Part shown: positions 1-6,397 of the stretch, piece by piece | Layout: every line of letters begins with the position of its first letter | Numbering within the stretch: the first letter of the stretch is position 1 | From: a virus | Virus record (IMG/VR): IMGVR_UViG_3300040960_001553 | Coordinates: 1 to 27,910 of that record | DNA length: 27,910 nt | Strand: one strand, 5' to 3' | The notes under the pieces: model-generated | Told to the model about the DNA's origin: nothing | Databases searched by the model: none | What the model saw: only the letters and a program-made list of their open reading frames with translations | Made by a program: the position numbers and the translations under genes

Positions 1-153
1 CTTCGTATCGGGGACAAGATGAAACGTGTTCAGACATATTGCAAGCGCGGTGAGCTTCAGGCAAGTAACGAGGGAATCGAAGATGCCTTCGAGGACCTAA
101 TTGGATACTCCACAATTGCCTTGGCTATGTTGGCGGGGAGGAAGTATCCATGA
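1..153 (+). CDS. DUF1599/Nmad1-like protein, C-terminal fragment
   Basis: The reading frame is open from the window edge to a TGA at 151-153, leaving the last 50 residues. They contain LRIGDKMKRVQ, then a short charged linker, then GIEDAFEDLIGYSTIALAML. This order (R-I-x-D-K-x-x-R, later E-D-x-x-x-D-L-x-x-Y-x-x-I-A) matches the end of the DUF1599 family, also called nucleotide modification associated domain 1. That family is found in phages, often near genes for modified nucleotides; its exact reaction is not settled. The true start lies upstream of the window. The stop overlaps the next start by ATGA. The assignment rests on a short fragment, so it is moderate only. Confidence 0.55.
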   Translation, partial: LRIGDKMKRVQTYCKRGELQASNEGIEDAFEDLIGYSTIALAMLAGRKYP

Positions 154-227
154 AACCCAAAAGCTTAGTCATAGCCATCGTGTTACTCGCAGTGGCAATT
201 TCCTTAATCGAGGCGTTAATCAGTTAA
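150..227 (+). CDS. 25-residue single-pass membrane mini-protein
   Basis: A short frame starts with an ATG overlapping the previous stop (ATGA) and ends at TAA 225-227. The peptide has a basic start (MKPKS) followed by a continuous hydrophobic run of about 20 residues, LVIAIVLLAVAISLIEALIS, so it should sit in the inner membrane with its N-terminus in the cytoplasm. The function is unknown. Small membrane peptides in early phage operons sometimes act on host membrane proteins, but nothing here shows that. The following gene lies in the same reading frame, separated only by this TAA and 36 nt. The tight overlap and textbook membrane profile argue that it is real. Confidence 0.5.
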   Translation: MKPKSLVIAIVLLAVAISLIEALIS

Positions 228-256
228 TCACCAAACAGCAGATCACCAAATGGTAG
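227..256 (+). repeat. Two tandem degenerate 15-bp repeats in a short intergenic gap
   Basis: The gap between the membrane mini-protein and the next gene consists mainly of two 15-bp units, TCACCAAACAGCAGA (228-242) and TCACCAAATGGTAGA (243-257), identical at 12 of 15 positions. Both carry the octamer TCACCAAA. The same octamer and the same 15-bp spacing recur inside the FN3 gene at 7214-7242. No SD sequence is visible between this repeat and the start at 264, so it may be part of the translation initiation region. Confidence 0.5.
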
Positions 257-263
257 AATTAAT

Positions 264-464
264 ATGAAAAAAGAAAAGAAAAGATGGAGAGCTAAAGTCA
301 ATCGGCCTTATTACATTATTGATTTCGCTGGTTCAATTTCTAAATTGAGGGAAGATGGGTATATGGTCGATACTGACGCTTGGGAGTTTGGAAACTACTT
401 CAAGACAAGGAAAAATGCTGAAAGAGCGCGTCGGAAAATTGGAAAGGTTTTACGTAGCCTATGA
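264..464 (+). CDS. Small basic phage protein, unknown function
   Basis: The product is 66 residues, strongly basic at both ends (MKKEKKRWRAKVN at the start, RARRKIGKVLRSL at the end). The centre reads DAWEFGNYFKTRKNAERAR. The pattern N-Y-F-K-T-x-x-x-A-E-x-A-R recurs in small phage proteins of many groups, where it forms a beta-strand followed by a helix. No catalytic motif is visible. There is no SD upstream of the ATG; the preceding 36 nt is the tandem repeat. The gene is in the same frame as the mini-protein before it and overlaps the following start by ATGA. The functional role is unknown. Confidence 0.65.
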   Translation: MKKEKKRWRAKVNRPYYIIDFAGSISKLREDGYMVDTDAWEFGNYFKTRKNAERARRKIGKVLRSL

Positions 465-667
465 AAGCAATACTCGAATTTGAACTTCCAGAGGATCAAG
501 ATGAACTCAATTTATTGTTAAGCTCCAGAACGATGGCATCGGCAATTTTTGACGTGGACAACAGGATGCGGTCAGAGCTCAAGTACGGGATAACATTCTC
601 TTCAATTGAGGACGTTTGTGAGTGGGTAAGGGAAGCCTTGACCGAGGCCCAGGAATCAATTTACTAA
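461..667 (+). CDS. Conserved small phage protein of a recurring type, unknown function
   Basis: The product is 68 residues and acidic. It reads ILEFELPEDQDELNLLLSS, then a helix with FDVDNRMRSELKYG, then a C-terminal helix. A beta-strand with 'LPE-(D/E)-x-x-(D/E)', followed by 'D-x-(D/N)-x-x-(L/M)-R-(S/N)-x-x-K-Y-G', is a pattern I associate with a widespread family of uncharacterised phage early proteins. The start ATG overlaps the previous stop (ATGA), which indicates coupled translation. A role in the early programme is inferred from position only. Confidence 0.65.
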   Translation: MKAILEFELPEDQDELNLLLSSRTMASAIFDVDNRMRSELKYGITFSSIEDVCEWVREALTEAQESIY

Positions 668-677
668 TTAAAAGAAT

Positions 678-1010
678 ATGGATGGAATATATATGGAGGA
701 CATGGCCGACAAAATAAGGAGGTGCAGGAACGCCCTTTCTTCGTATGATGGACTCTTTGATGAGTCACAAGGCGTGTGTCTTGGTGGCCCTATACATGGA
801 GAGCTTGTTGCCATTGACCACAATCAACCAGAATTTCCTGTAATTGGGCTTACATATAGGATGACGCACTACGACTTCGACGGGGAGGGGCTTTGGGCCT
901 GGCGACTTGACGGACTTAATGACATTGATTGCAAGAAAATGCTGCTAGCAATGGTCCCCACCATGTTGAGGGAGGCTAATGAAGCACTGATTGGGCAAAT
1001 TAAAATATGA
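678..1010 (+). CDS. Hypothetical protein, 110 residues
   Basis: An acidic protein without a recognised family. It has an N-terminal helix with paired arginines (KIRRCRNAL), a middle segment rich in Gly, Asp and aromatics (LTYRMTHYDFDGEGLWAWR) that looks beta-structured, and a C-terminal helix. The start at 678 is used because it leaves the smallest gap after the preceding stop; the ATG at 693 (five residues later) is an equally good alternative, since neither has a clear SD. The end overlaps the nuclease start by ATGA, placing it in the same operon as the nuclease and helicase. No function is proposed. Confidence 0.55.
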   Translation: MDGIYMEDMADKIRRCRNALSSYDGLFDESQGVCLGGPIHGELVAIDHNQPEFPVIGLTYRMTHYDFDGEGLWAWRLDGLNDIDCKKMLLAMVPTMLREANEALIGQIKI

Positions 1011-1765
1011 GCCACTTCTACACGCAACAGAAAAACGGCAAGGTGAAGCTGCTTAAAAGCATAGACACCATTGCTAAGGCAAGGGGTCATGGCAACTGCG
1101 TTAAGAGTGTTACCACCGTCCTGTCCTTGTTTCCCCGGCAGCTACGTGGGTTCGACATCAACGAATGGCGTGAGCGTAAGCTGGTTCAGTTGGCTAGGGA
1201 GTTCCCCTGCGACACGGAGGACAAGCTTAGGGAGAGACTGTGGGGTTACCGTACCGACCTTGACGGGAGCGAACTGACCTCATCAGAGTTTGGCACTAAG
1301 CTACACTCAGAGATGGAGGAGGCGATCAACCAGCGTATGCTGGGGGCAGACTACCATAGCGACTACCGTCACTTCTACCAGCCATTCCTAGCGTGGATGG
1401 ATGCCAACGGAGTTGTTCCGCAGCTCGTGGAGCATTCGGTTATCGACACTGAACGCAGGGTGGCAGGCATGATTGACTTCATCGGGGAGCGTGACGACAA
1501 GCCGGTCTTGATGGACTTCAAGTTTAGGCAGGGAGATCCACGCAAGAAGAGCTACGAGACCGACCTGTGCCAACTTGCCGTGGAGGCAGACATAATAGCC
1601 GAGGAGTGGGGACATGAGCTTTGCGACATCGACTGCTACAGTGTCATCTACGACTGCGAGTCTACGCAGATGCACGTTAAGAAGTGGCCCTTGCACAAGG
1701 TTGAGTGGGGAATTGAGGCATTTGACTACCTGAACGGATCATACAACTTCTTTACTGGACTTTGA
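1007..1765 (+). CDS. PD-(D/E)XK nuclease of the Cas4/RecB exonuclease type
   Basis: The product is 252 residues. The RecB-family nuclease motifs appear in order: G-T-K-L-H (His100), an acidic residue in VEHSV (Glu142), GMIDFIG with Asp157, LMDFKFR with Asp170 and Lys172 as the D-x-K core, and CQLAVEA with Gln189. This set is what Cas4, AddB and RecB nuclease domains use to bind metal and cut DNA. The Cys cluster of Cas4/AddB iron-sulfur enzymes is not evident. The next gene, a helicase, starts inside this gene's stop, so the pair may work as a small helicase-nuclease for end processing or recombination, in the manner of AddAB/RecBCD. That pairing is inferred from overlap, not shown. Confidence 0.8.
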   Translation: MSHFYTQQKNGKVKLLKSIDTIAKARGHGNCVKSVTTVLSLFPRQLRGFDINEWRERKLVQLAREFPCDTEDKLRERLWGYRTDLDGSELTSSEFGTKLHSEMEEAINQRMLGADYHSDYRHFYQPFLAWMDANGVVPQLVEHSVIDTERRVAGMIDFIGERDDKPVLMDFKFRQGDPRKKSYETDLCQLAVEADIIAEEWGHELCDIDCYSVIYDCESTQMHVKKWPLHKVEWGIEAFDYLNGSYNFFTGL

Positions 1766-3099
1766 GCCTATCCCTACAGCAGCAGGAGGTATTTGACCTC
1801 ATCAAAACACGCAAGTGCAGGTTCATTCGCTTGGACGGATCGGCTGGCACTGGCAAGAGTTACCTTATTGACCAAATTAGACAATATGAAACAGCAGTTT
1901 GCATCGTCGCACCAACAGGCAGGGCAGCATCCAATGTTCGCGGGGAGACTCTCTATCGAATGTTTGGCGTACCAAGTGAGGAGGCGCTTAACCCAGAAGA
2001 GAGAGTCACTACACTCAGGGCAAAGCAGATCGAGACTAGATTCTTTGGGAGGAAGAAGGATCGGCTTTTGCAGCTCATATCTTGGATCGTAATTGAGGAG
2101 TACACGATGGTCAGGTGTGACCACATCGACTTCATCGACAAGGCAATGCGTAGAGCCACCGGCAACCCAGAGTCGTTTGGTGGCAAGCACGTATTGTTTG
2201 TCGGAGGACCAGGCCAACTACTTCCTGTCGCTGACGAGAAGGACACCAAGAGCTTGCTGGGCTACGACTACCCTCCCCCATTCGGACTAGAGCAGTCTCG
2301 GTTCTGGCGCGAGAACGTAAACCACATAAGGATTTGCAGTCTTAACCACATATTTCGTCAGTCCAATCCGATTGAGGCCAACATATTGGAGCGTGTCAAA
2401 GTGGGCAGGCAAACAAGCATGGACTTGCGGATAATAAATAGCAGGGTAGGGGAGCCACACAATGCTTCCATGATCCTGACCCCGTACCGCAAAAGGGCTA
2501 GTCAGATTAACGAGGCTAGACTGTCTGAGCTTAGGAGTAAGGAGTACGTCTTTGAGGGTACCAAGAAGGGTGACATGGACGAGGTGAAGAGCATGGACCG
2601 TACACTAAAACTGAGGGAGGGTTGCCGTGTCATCATTAAGAAGAACATCCGCAAGAAGATTCGGGGGGAGATGCAGCACGTTGTCAACGGGGACACTGGC
2701 ACCTTTGTGGGCGTGGACAAGTACCAGCGTCTGGTCATAATAAGGGACAGGGACAGCGAGTATGTCTGGATCGGCCAAGAGAAGGAGAGTAAGTTTAAAC
2801 ACGAGGTTGATGAAGATGGAAACGTAGAATCCAAGGAGATTGCCTATTTTAAGCAGTACCCAGTGCGGCTAGGCTATGCCATTACGGTACACGCAAGTCA
2901 GGGACTAACCCTAGAGCGTGTCCACTTAGAGCTACCCAGTCATGTGATGAAGGACTGGTTCGGGCTGCTGTACGTCGCGGTTAGCCGTGTCACATCCTTT
3001 TCGGGGCTCACAATCAATAGACCCTTGACACACGGAGACATATCATCAACGATAGCAGACTTTGAGGAACCGCAACAGCAGTATGAGCTCGCAAACTGA
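1762..3099 (+). CDS. SF1B DNA helicase, RecD/Pif1/Dda-like
   Basis: The product is 445 residues and starts with TTG, its TTGA overlapping the nuclease stop. Superfamily 1 motifs are in order: Walker A GSAGTGKS (26-33), motif Ia APTGRAA (50-56), motif II IEEYTM (111-116), motif III FVGGPGQLLPV (146-156), LNHIFRQ (194-200), motif V AITVHASQG (373-381) and motif VI YVAVSRV (404-410). Layout and length fit Pif1-like 5'-3' helicases used in phage replication and recombination. Two motifs depart from the usual form: D-E-x-S-M is EEYTM, and the Asp of G-D-x-x-Q-L-P-P-V is Gly. ATP binding looks intact; whether hydrolysis is normal cannot be judged here. Confidence 0.88.
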   Translation: MSLSLQQQEVFDLIKTRKCRFIRLDGSAGTGKSYLIDQIRQYETAVCIVAPTGRAASNVRGETLYRMFGVPSEEALNPEERVTTLRAKQIETRFFGRKKDRLLQLISWIVIEEYTMVRCDHIDFIDKAMRRATGNPESFGGKHVLFVGGPGQLLPVADEKDTKSLLGYDYPPPFGLEQSRFWRENVNHIRICSLNHIFRQSNPIEANILERVKVGRQTSMDLRIINSRVGEPHNASMILTPYRKRASQINEARLSELRSKEYVFEGTKKGDMDEVKSMDRTLKLREGCRVIIKKNIRKKIRGEMQHVVNGDTGTFVGVDKYQRLVIIRDRDSEYVWIGQEKESKFKHEVDEDGNVESKEIAYFKQYPVRLGYAITVHASQGLTLERVHLELPSHVMKDWFGLLYVAVSRVTSFSGLTINRPLTHGDISSTIADFEEPQQQYELAN

Positions 3100-3289
3100 A
3101 CAGCCAGAGGAGGGCACAATAGAACTTGTTTACCGTGAGTTGTCGAAAGCAATTAGGGGAGTCCAAGCGGTGGACCCAGAAGCATACTTGCAAATGCCCG
3201 ATCTATGGGACACTTGGAAGAGGGCAGAGACTGACTGCCTGCTATCGGTATGGAGTGCCTTGCAGAAATATGAAGATAGAAATGATTGA
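3083..3289 (+). CDS. Hypothetical small acidic protein
   Basis: The product is 68 residues, acidic and mostly helical, with EEGTIELVYRELSKAIRGVQ and a Trp-containing C-terminal helix. I do not recognise a family. The start chosen is ATG 3083, which overlaps the end of the helicase gene by 17 bp; a TTG at 3062 in the same frame would add seven residues but is less likely. The end overlaps the next start, continuing the operon of overlapping genes. No function is proposed. Confidence 0.5.
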   Translation: MSSQTEQPEEGTIELVYRELSKAIRGVQAVDPEAYLQMPDLWDTWKRAETDCLLSVWSALQKYEDRND

Positions 3290-3572
3290 TAACGACAATG
3301 AGGAGTACGGGACATTCATGTTCCCCGAAGATGAGTTCAATGGGTACTGGCGAATTCAAACCGACAACCCAGGAATCAGATCGAAGATGCGTAAGATTAC
3401 ACGCGACAATAAATCACCTTGGACTAGGGTGGGGTGGGGAACCTCTGATTTGTTTCGACGCACCTTTACTCGCAAGGCTACAGCATTGGCCTTCTTTGCT
3501 AAATTAGGGCTTGAGTATGGGTTTAGGGTCATTCAACCAAACAAAACGACGTGGGAGCTAAGAAAACGATAA
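3270..3572 (+). CDS. Hypothetical protein, about 100 residues
   Basis: The reading frame is open further upstream, but the first ATG codons that make sense are at 3270 (100 residues) and 3282 (96 residues); both overlap the end of the preceding gene. The protein begins acidic (DNDNEEYGTFMFPEDEF) and ends basic and aromatic (TRKATALAFFAKLGLEYGF, then NKTTWELRKR), perhaps a small alpha/beta fold. I do not recognise it. It precedes the HNH gene and partly overlaps its earliest possible start. Confidence 0.5.
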   Translation: MKIEMIDNDNEEYGTFMFPEDEFNGYWRIQTDNPGIRSKMRKITRDNKSPWTRVGWGTSDLFRRTFTRKATALAFFAKLGLEYGFRVIQPNKTTWELRKR

Positions 3573-3595
3573 AAACTGCAGGTGTCTCGGCGGTT

Positions 3596-3997
3596 ATGAA
3601 GAAACCTAAGCCACATAATTCAGGTCAATGGACTGACGCTCGCAAACGTAGCTTTGCTATGTCTGCTTTGCGTGGTGCTAGGTGGCCGGTTAAGTACCAA
3701 ACAATTAAGGATGCCTACGTCAAGGATGGGGTCAATCCTGCGACGGGACGCAAGTGCAAGCTGCACAAGTGTGCCCAGTGTGGAAACCTATTCCCTCAAA
3801 AGGACATGGCCGCTGACCACATTGAACCAGTGGTTCCCATTGAAGGATTCGCTGGAGAAACTTACTTGGGTTACAACTGGAACGAACTAATCCAGCGTCT
3901 GTACTGTGAGGCTGATGGCTTTCAAGCGTTATGCGGGGATTGCCACAAGCTCAAGACGGCAGATGAAAGAACACTGAGGAAGGCTAGAAAGTCGTGA
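3596..3997 (+). CDS. HNH endonuclease
   Basis: The product is 133 residues from ATG 3596. It opens with KPHNSGQWTDARKRSF, an N-terminus I associate with a T7-type phage HNH family, which supports this start over GTG 3551. A zinc-knuckle pair C-A-Q-C (59-62) and C-G-D-C-H (113-117) brackets the HNH core: DHIEPVV (Asp74, His75) and the helix ADGFQALCGDCHKLKT. Such proteins are metal-dependent DNA-cutting enzymes; in phages they act as homing nucleases, packaging helpers or host-DNA degraders, and the sequence does not say which. It is the last gene of the left block, and its final 14 bp are shared antiparallel with the tailspike gene. Confidence 0.8.
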   Translation: MKKPKPHNSGQWTDARKRSFAMSALRGARWPVKYQTIKDAYVKDGVNPATGRKCKLHKCAQCGNLFPQKDMAADHIEPVVPIEGFAGETYLGYNWNELIQRLYCEADGFQALCGDCHKLKTADERTLRKARKS

Positions 3998-5717
3998 ACC
4001 AGCAATATCCCAAACTCCTAGACGCGCCTGTTCGATTTTCAATATAGACGCTTCCATCCGAGTGGCTGCTAATGGTTAGCTTTGTGTCCGTACCCGTTGT
4101 GCCAGTCAACGCTCCAGTGGTCAGCTCAGTGTTGGCTCCCTTGTATCCCTCTTCGGTTAGGGGAGTGCCGCTAACACGATAGTAGACCTCTGCAAAAAAG
4201 CCACTTGCAGTGACCACCCACACCTTTAAAATGCCAGAAGTTCCAGCAGGGGGAGTTATTGAAGTGGCTGCGTCATCTGCTATTGTAAGGCTACCAGAGT
4301 ATAGCGACTTGCTAAGAGTTTGACCCTTGTAGTTTACAATGAAGGGAGCTACGTTTCGGCTAAGGCTTGTGGTGCTTTCATACAGAAGCAAAAAGTCCCC
4401 TTGACCTTGGGTTCCGTTGCCCCCATGAGCCATGAAATAGGCCACACTCGCAAGGCACGGCTGGCCTGATCCAGTTCGAGCCATGTAAGCATAACTCATC
4501 TGATCGGTGTTGGCTACACCAGCCCCAGCAACTTGGACTCCAGCAGTACAGCCATTGTCCATGTGAGCCCGTATTCCAACCGCCTCAGAGGCTGAGTTGC
4601 CGTTTCTGTAGACAGTTGCCAATATGCCAGTTAGGGCTCCAGTGAATCCACTGGCTGCTTCGGCATCTGCAAATCCATAGATAGCACGGAGGTTTGAAGC
4701 CCCACCTGTAGCGTAAACCCTGCCTTTGATACCACGAACTTCGCCATCTAAATTAGCTACATTGGTTCCAAGGTCAAAAGACAAAGCCCTAAGCTCACGC
4801 TCAGTAGTTTGGGCAGCATCTTCACTCATGAACCCGTCAACGTGTATAGCGTACTGCCTGGTAGTGTTGTTGGCATCTGCTGTTGTTTCGCCAACCCTGC
4901 GATAATCATGCACGTAAACATTGCGATTGGATTGGAACGTAGTCTCTGGCAAGCTGTAGTTCCCAACGATCAAGTAAATGCCAGGGAGATCGGCTTCAGT
5001 GGTGTTGTCTAACTCATTAACCACACTTCCATCTAAGATCCAGTTTACAACCTTGGTTCCTACAGTTAGCGATGCTGCAGTCACGAGGTAGTTTCCAGAT
5101 GCGGAAGGCACCAAGATGTTGCCACCTTTGCTGGAGAGTGCATTGATTGCAGACTGAAATGCAGAGGTGTTGTCCGTAGAGGAGTCGCCAACAGCAGAGT
5201 AATCAAGTACGCTTACATAAGAATCATTCTTGGCTGCGGTTGTTGGGTTTCCGTTTGAGTCAAACCCCAGCAGCTTGTTTGCCCGATCCGTTTTGTTGGG
5301 CAAGTCCGTGGACGCTGTGTCGCTAATTGGTAGCTTTAATGCACGATCAGCTTTACCGTCTGCTTCTTGGGTGCCAATGGCTAGCTTGTCAAAGGTGTAC
5401 TCCAAAGACTTTGCAGGGAACTCACCGGCAGTTGTTAGTGTTGTGGCTTGGGCGTTCCCAGCATCAGAGTACATTACCCAATTAGTGCCCGTAGGAATGG
5501 CCGAGGCTGGAGTAATGGTAACACCAGAGGACGTGTCCCCAGCACCCGCTACGGTGAAGTCAGTGCCGTTTACCAACGCTGTCTCGACGTATGTGGTGGT
5601 GTCGTACTTGAACCCCTTGATGTCAGTTGAGTTAAACACTTTGCGATTAAACGCAATTGTGGGAGTTGACCCGTCGCCGACAACATTAACTTTATAAAGT
5701 TCTGATGATACACTCAT
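3984..5717 (-). CDS. Tailspike / receptor-binding protein
   Basis: The product is 577 residues. Residues 1-115 resemble the virion-attachment domain of T7 tail fibres: a 'V-G-D-G-S-T-x-x-x-x-F' start, a strand-rich body and alternating Gly/Pro turns. A linker follows with the repeated element 'D-R-A-x-K-L' (ADRALKLP, DRANKLLGFDSNGNP at 123-158). From about 170, VLDYSAVGDSSTDNTSAFQ is the usual entry to a right-handed beta-helix as in pectate-lyase-like spikes. The rest is Gly/Ser/Thr-rich beta structure that probably contacts the host surface. No clear catalytic residues for polysaccharide cleavage can be assigned. Its ATG overlaps the previous stop (ATGA). It is the last gene of the - strand block. 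Confidence 0.8.
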   Translation of the reverse strand: MSVSSELYKVNVVGDGSTPTIAFNRKVFNSTDIKGFKYDTTTYVETALVNGTDFTVAGAGDTSSGVTITPASAIPTGTNWVMYSDAGNAQATTLTTAGEFPAKSLEYTFDKLAIGTQEADGKADRALKLPISDTASTDLPNKTDRANKLLGFDSNGNPTTAAKNDSYVSVLDYSAVGDSSTDNTSAFQSAINALSSKGGNILVPSASGNYLVTAASLTVGTKVVNWILDGSVVNELDNTTEADLPGIYLIVGNYSLPETTFQSNRNVYVHDYRRVGETTADANNTTRQYAIHVDGFMSEDAAQTTERELRALSFDLGTNVANLDGEVRGIKGRVYATGGASNLRAIYGFADAEAASGFTGALTGILATVYRNGNSASEAVGIRAHMDNGCTAGVQVAGAGVANTDQMSYAYMARTGSGQPCLASVAYFMAHGGNGTQGQGDFLLLYESTTSLSRNVAPFIVNYKGQTLSKSLYSGSLTIADDAATSITPPAGTSGILKVWVVTASGFFAEVYYRVSGTPLTEEGYKGANTELTTGALTGTTGTDTKLTISSHSDGSVYIENRTGASRSLGYCWFTTF

Positions 5718-6007
5718 TTCTTTGCTTTTCTACCTTTTGGTGAACTTTTAGTCCTGCCACCCTTGCCTGCCCATAACTCGGTACAGGCTAAATGCTTTGC
5801 TGTTCCTGGTTTTGCCGTGCTACACTTGTGCCTGGCCCTAAAAGATTTACGAGCAGCAGCAGAGTAGTTGTGCCCGTAACCAGTAGCTCCAGCATGGACC
5901 AGCTTCTTCTTGCCGTCTATACAGTAGAGCTTCATTATCTTCTTACCTGGACGGGTGCTTTTCTTCACCTGCCCACAACTCATTGATGATTTAGGACTTT
6001 TTGCCAT
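5714..6007 (-). CDS. Basic Cys-containing protein with a SFRARHKC core
   Basis: The product is 97 residues, rich in Lys and Arg, with a conserved-looking centre: KLVHAGATGYGHNYSAAARK, then SFRARHKC, then a second Cys-containing stretch ACTELWAGKGG, and a Lys-rich tail. I recognise this general pattern (H-x-G-x-x-G-Y, S-F-x-A-R-H-x-C, A-C-x-x-L-W) from uncharacterised proteins of marine phages and some large DNA viruses. The function is unknown; a nucleic-acid-binding or zinc-binding role would fit the charge and paired Cys/His but is inference. It follows two tiny Lys/Cys-rich frames and is coupled to the tailspike by ATGA. Confidence 0.7.
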   Translation of the reverse strand: MAKSPKSSMSCGQVKKSTRPGKKIMKLYCIDGKKKLVHAGATGYGHNYSAAARKSFRARHKCSTAKPGTAKHLACTELWAGKGGRTKSSPKGRKAKK

Positions 6008-6010
6008 GTG

Positions 6011-6112
6011 TCACTTCTTCTTTCTACCGGAACATTTCTTGCATTTGCACCCTCTGGCAAATATCGCCATGACGGTAGCTCCTGCATTTTTAAGATCGAA
6101 CAAACACTTCAT
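6011..6112 (-). CDS. Tiny Cys/Lys-rich protein (33 or 19 residues)
   Basis: The frame starts at an ATG sharing its A with the previous TAA (TAATG) and stops at TGA 6013-6011. The C-terminal part is GCKCKKCSGRKKK: three cysteines spaced C-x-C-x-x-C within a basic stretch, like a minimal metal knuckle. An internal ATG at 6070-6068 has a good SD (AGGAG, 8 nt upstream) and would give the 19-residue MAIFARGCKCKKCSGRKKK; this may be the main product. No family is known to me. It is kept because the gap between its neighbours is filled exactly by two coupled frames with the same unusual composition. Confidence 0.45.
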   Translation of the reverse strand: MKCLFDLKNAGATVMAIFARGCKCKKCSGRKKK

Positions 6113-6174
6113 TAGCGTTTCTTCCCGCCCTTAGATCCGTAACCGCCTTTACCTTTTCTTTTTCCGCAAGCCAT
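6112..6174 (-). CDS. Tiny Gly/Lys-rich protein, 20 residues
   Basis: The frame starts two nucleotides after the preceding stop, with AAGGA 8 nt upstream of the ATG, one of the few good SD sites in this block. The product, MACGKRKGKGGYGSKGGKKR, is nearly half Lys/Arg and a third Gly. Similar Gly/Lys-rich mini-proteins occur in some marine phages, without a known role; nucleic-acid or membrane interaction is conceivable. It is coupled by TAATG to the 33-residue frame. The size makes the call tentative, but the SD and exact fit support it. Confidence 0.45.
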   Translation of the reverse strand: MACGKRKGKGGYGSKGGKKR

Positions 6175-6175
6175 A

Positions 6176-6397
6176 TCAATCATCCTTCGTTTCTTTTTTC
6201 CTAATCTTAATTCCAAGTACAACAAAATATATGCCTAGGCTGGTAGATACCAAACTAAGGACTCCACCAACCACTCCAAGTATTGTGTTTAGTTCTGCTA
6301 TCCTGTCCAACATAGTACCCGTTGCAGCCAATAAACCACCAAAGGAAAAACCAAACCCCCTTAAGAAAGATTCATGTGCTGCCTCTGGTAAGTTCAT
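6176..6397 (-). CDS. Small membrane protein, holin candidate
   Basis: The product is 73 residues from ATG 6397, which overlaps the stop of the preceding gene (ATGA); a longer frame to 6442 exists but would overlap more. Residues 10-30 are moderately hydrophobic, and residues 35-63 (ILGVVGGVLSLVSTSLGIYF and onward) form a clear membrane helix, followed by a highly charged tail IRKKETKDD. One or two membrane passes with a charged C-terminus match class II or III holin or antiholin architecture. There is no sequence family I can name. Its overlap with another three-segment membrane protein suggests a holin/antiholin-type pair in the lysis module. Confidence 0.5.
   Translation of the reverse strand: MNLPEAAHESFLRGFGFSFGGLLAATGTMLDRIAELNTILGVVGGVLSLVSTSLGIYFVVLGIKIRKKETKDD

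Noticed and set aside
3126-3269. Upstream part of the frame that ends at 3572.
   Set aside because: It starts with TTG and overlaps the preceding gene almost entirely; its sequence is a Cys/Arg-rich shadow of that gene.
5230-5697. Antisense frame of 155 codons inside the tailspike gene.
   Set aside because: It is a shadow of a well-supported gene, with no RBS, no family pattern and a composition that mirrors the real frame.
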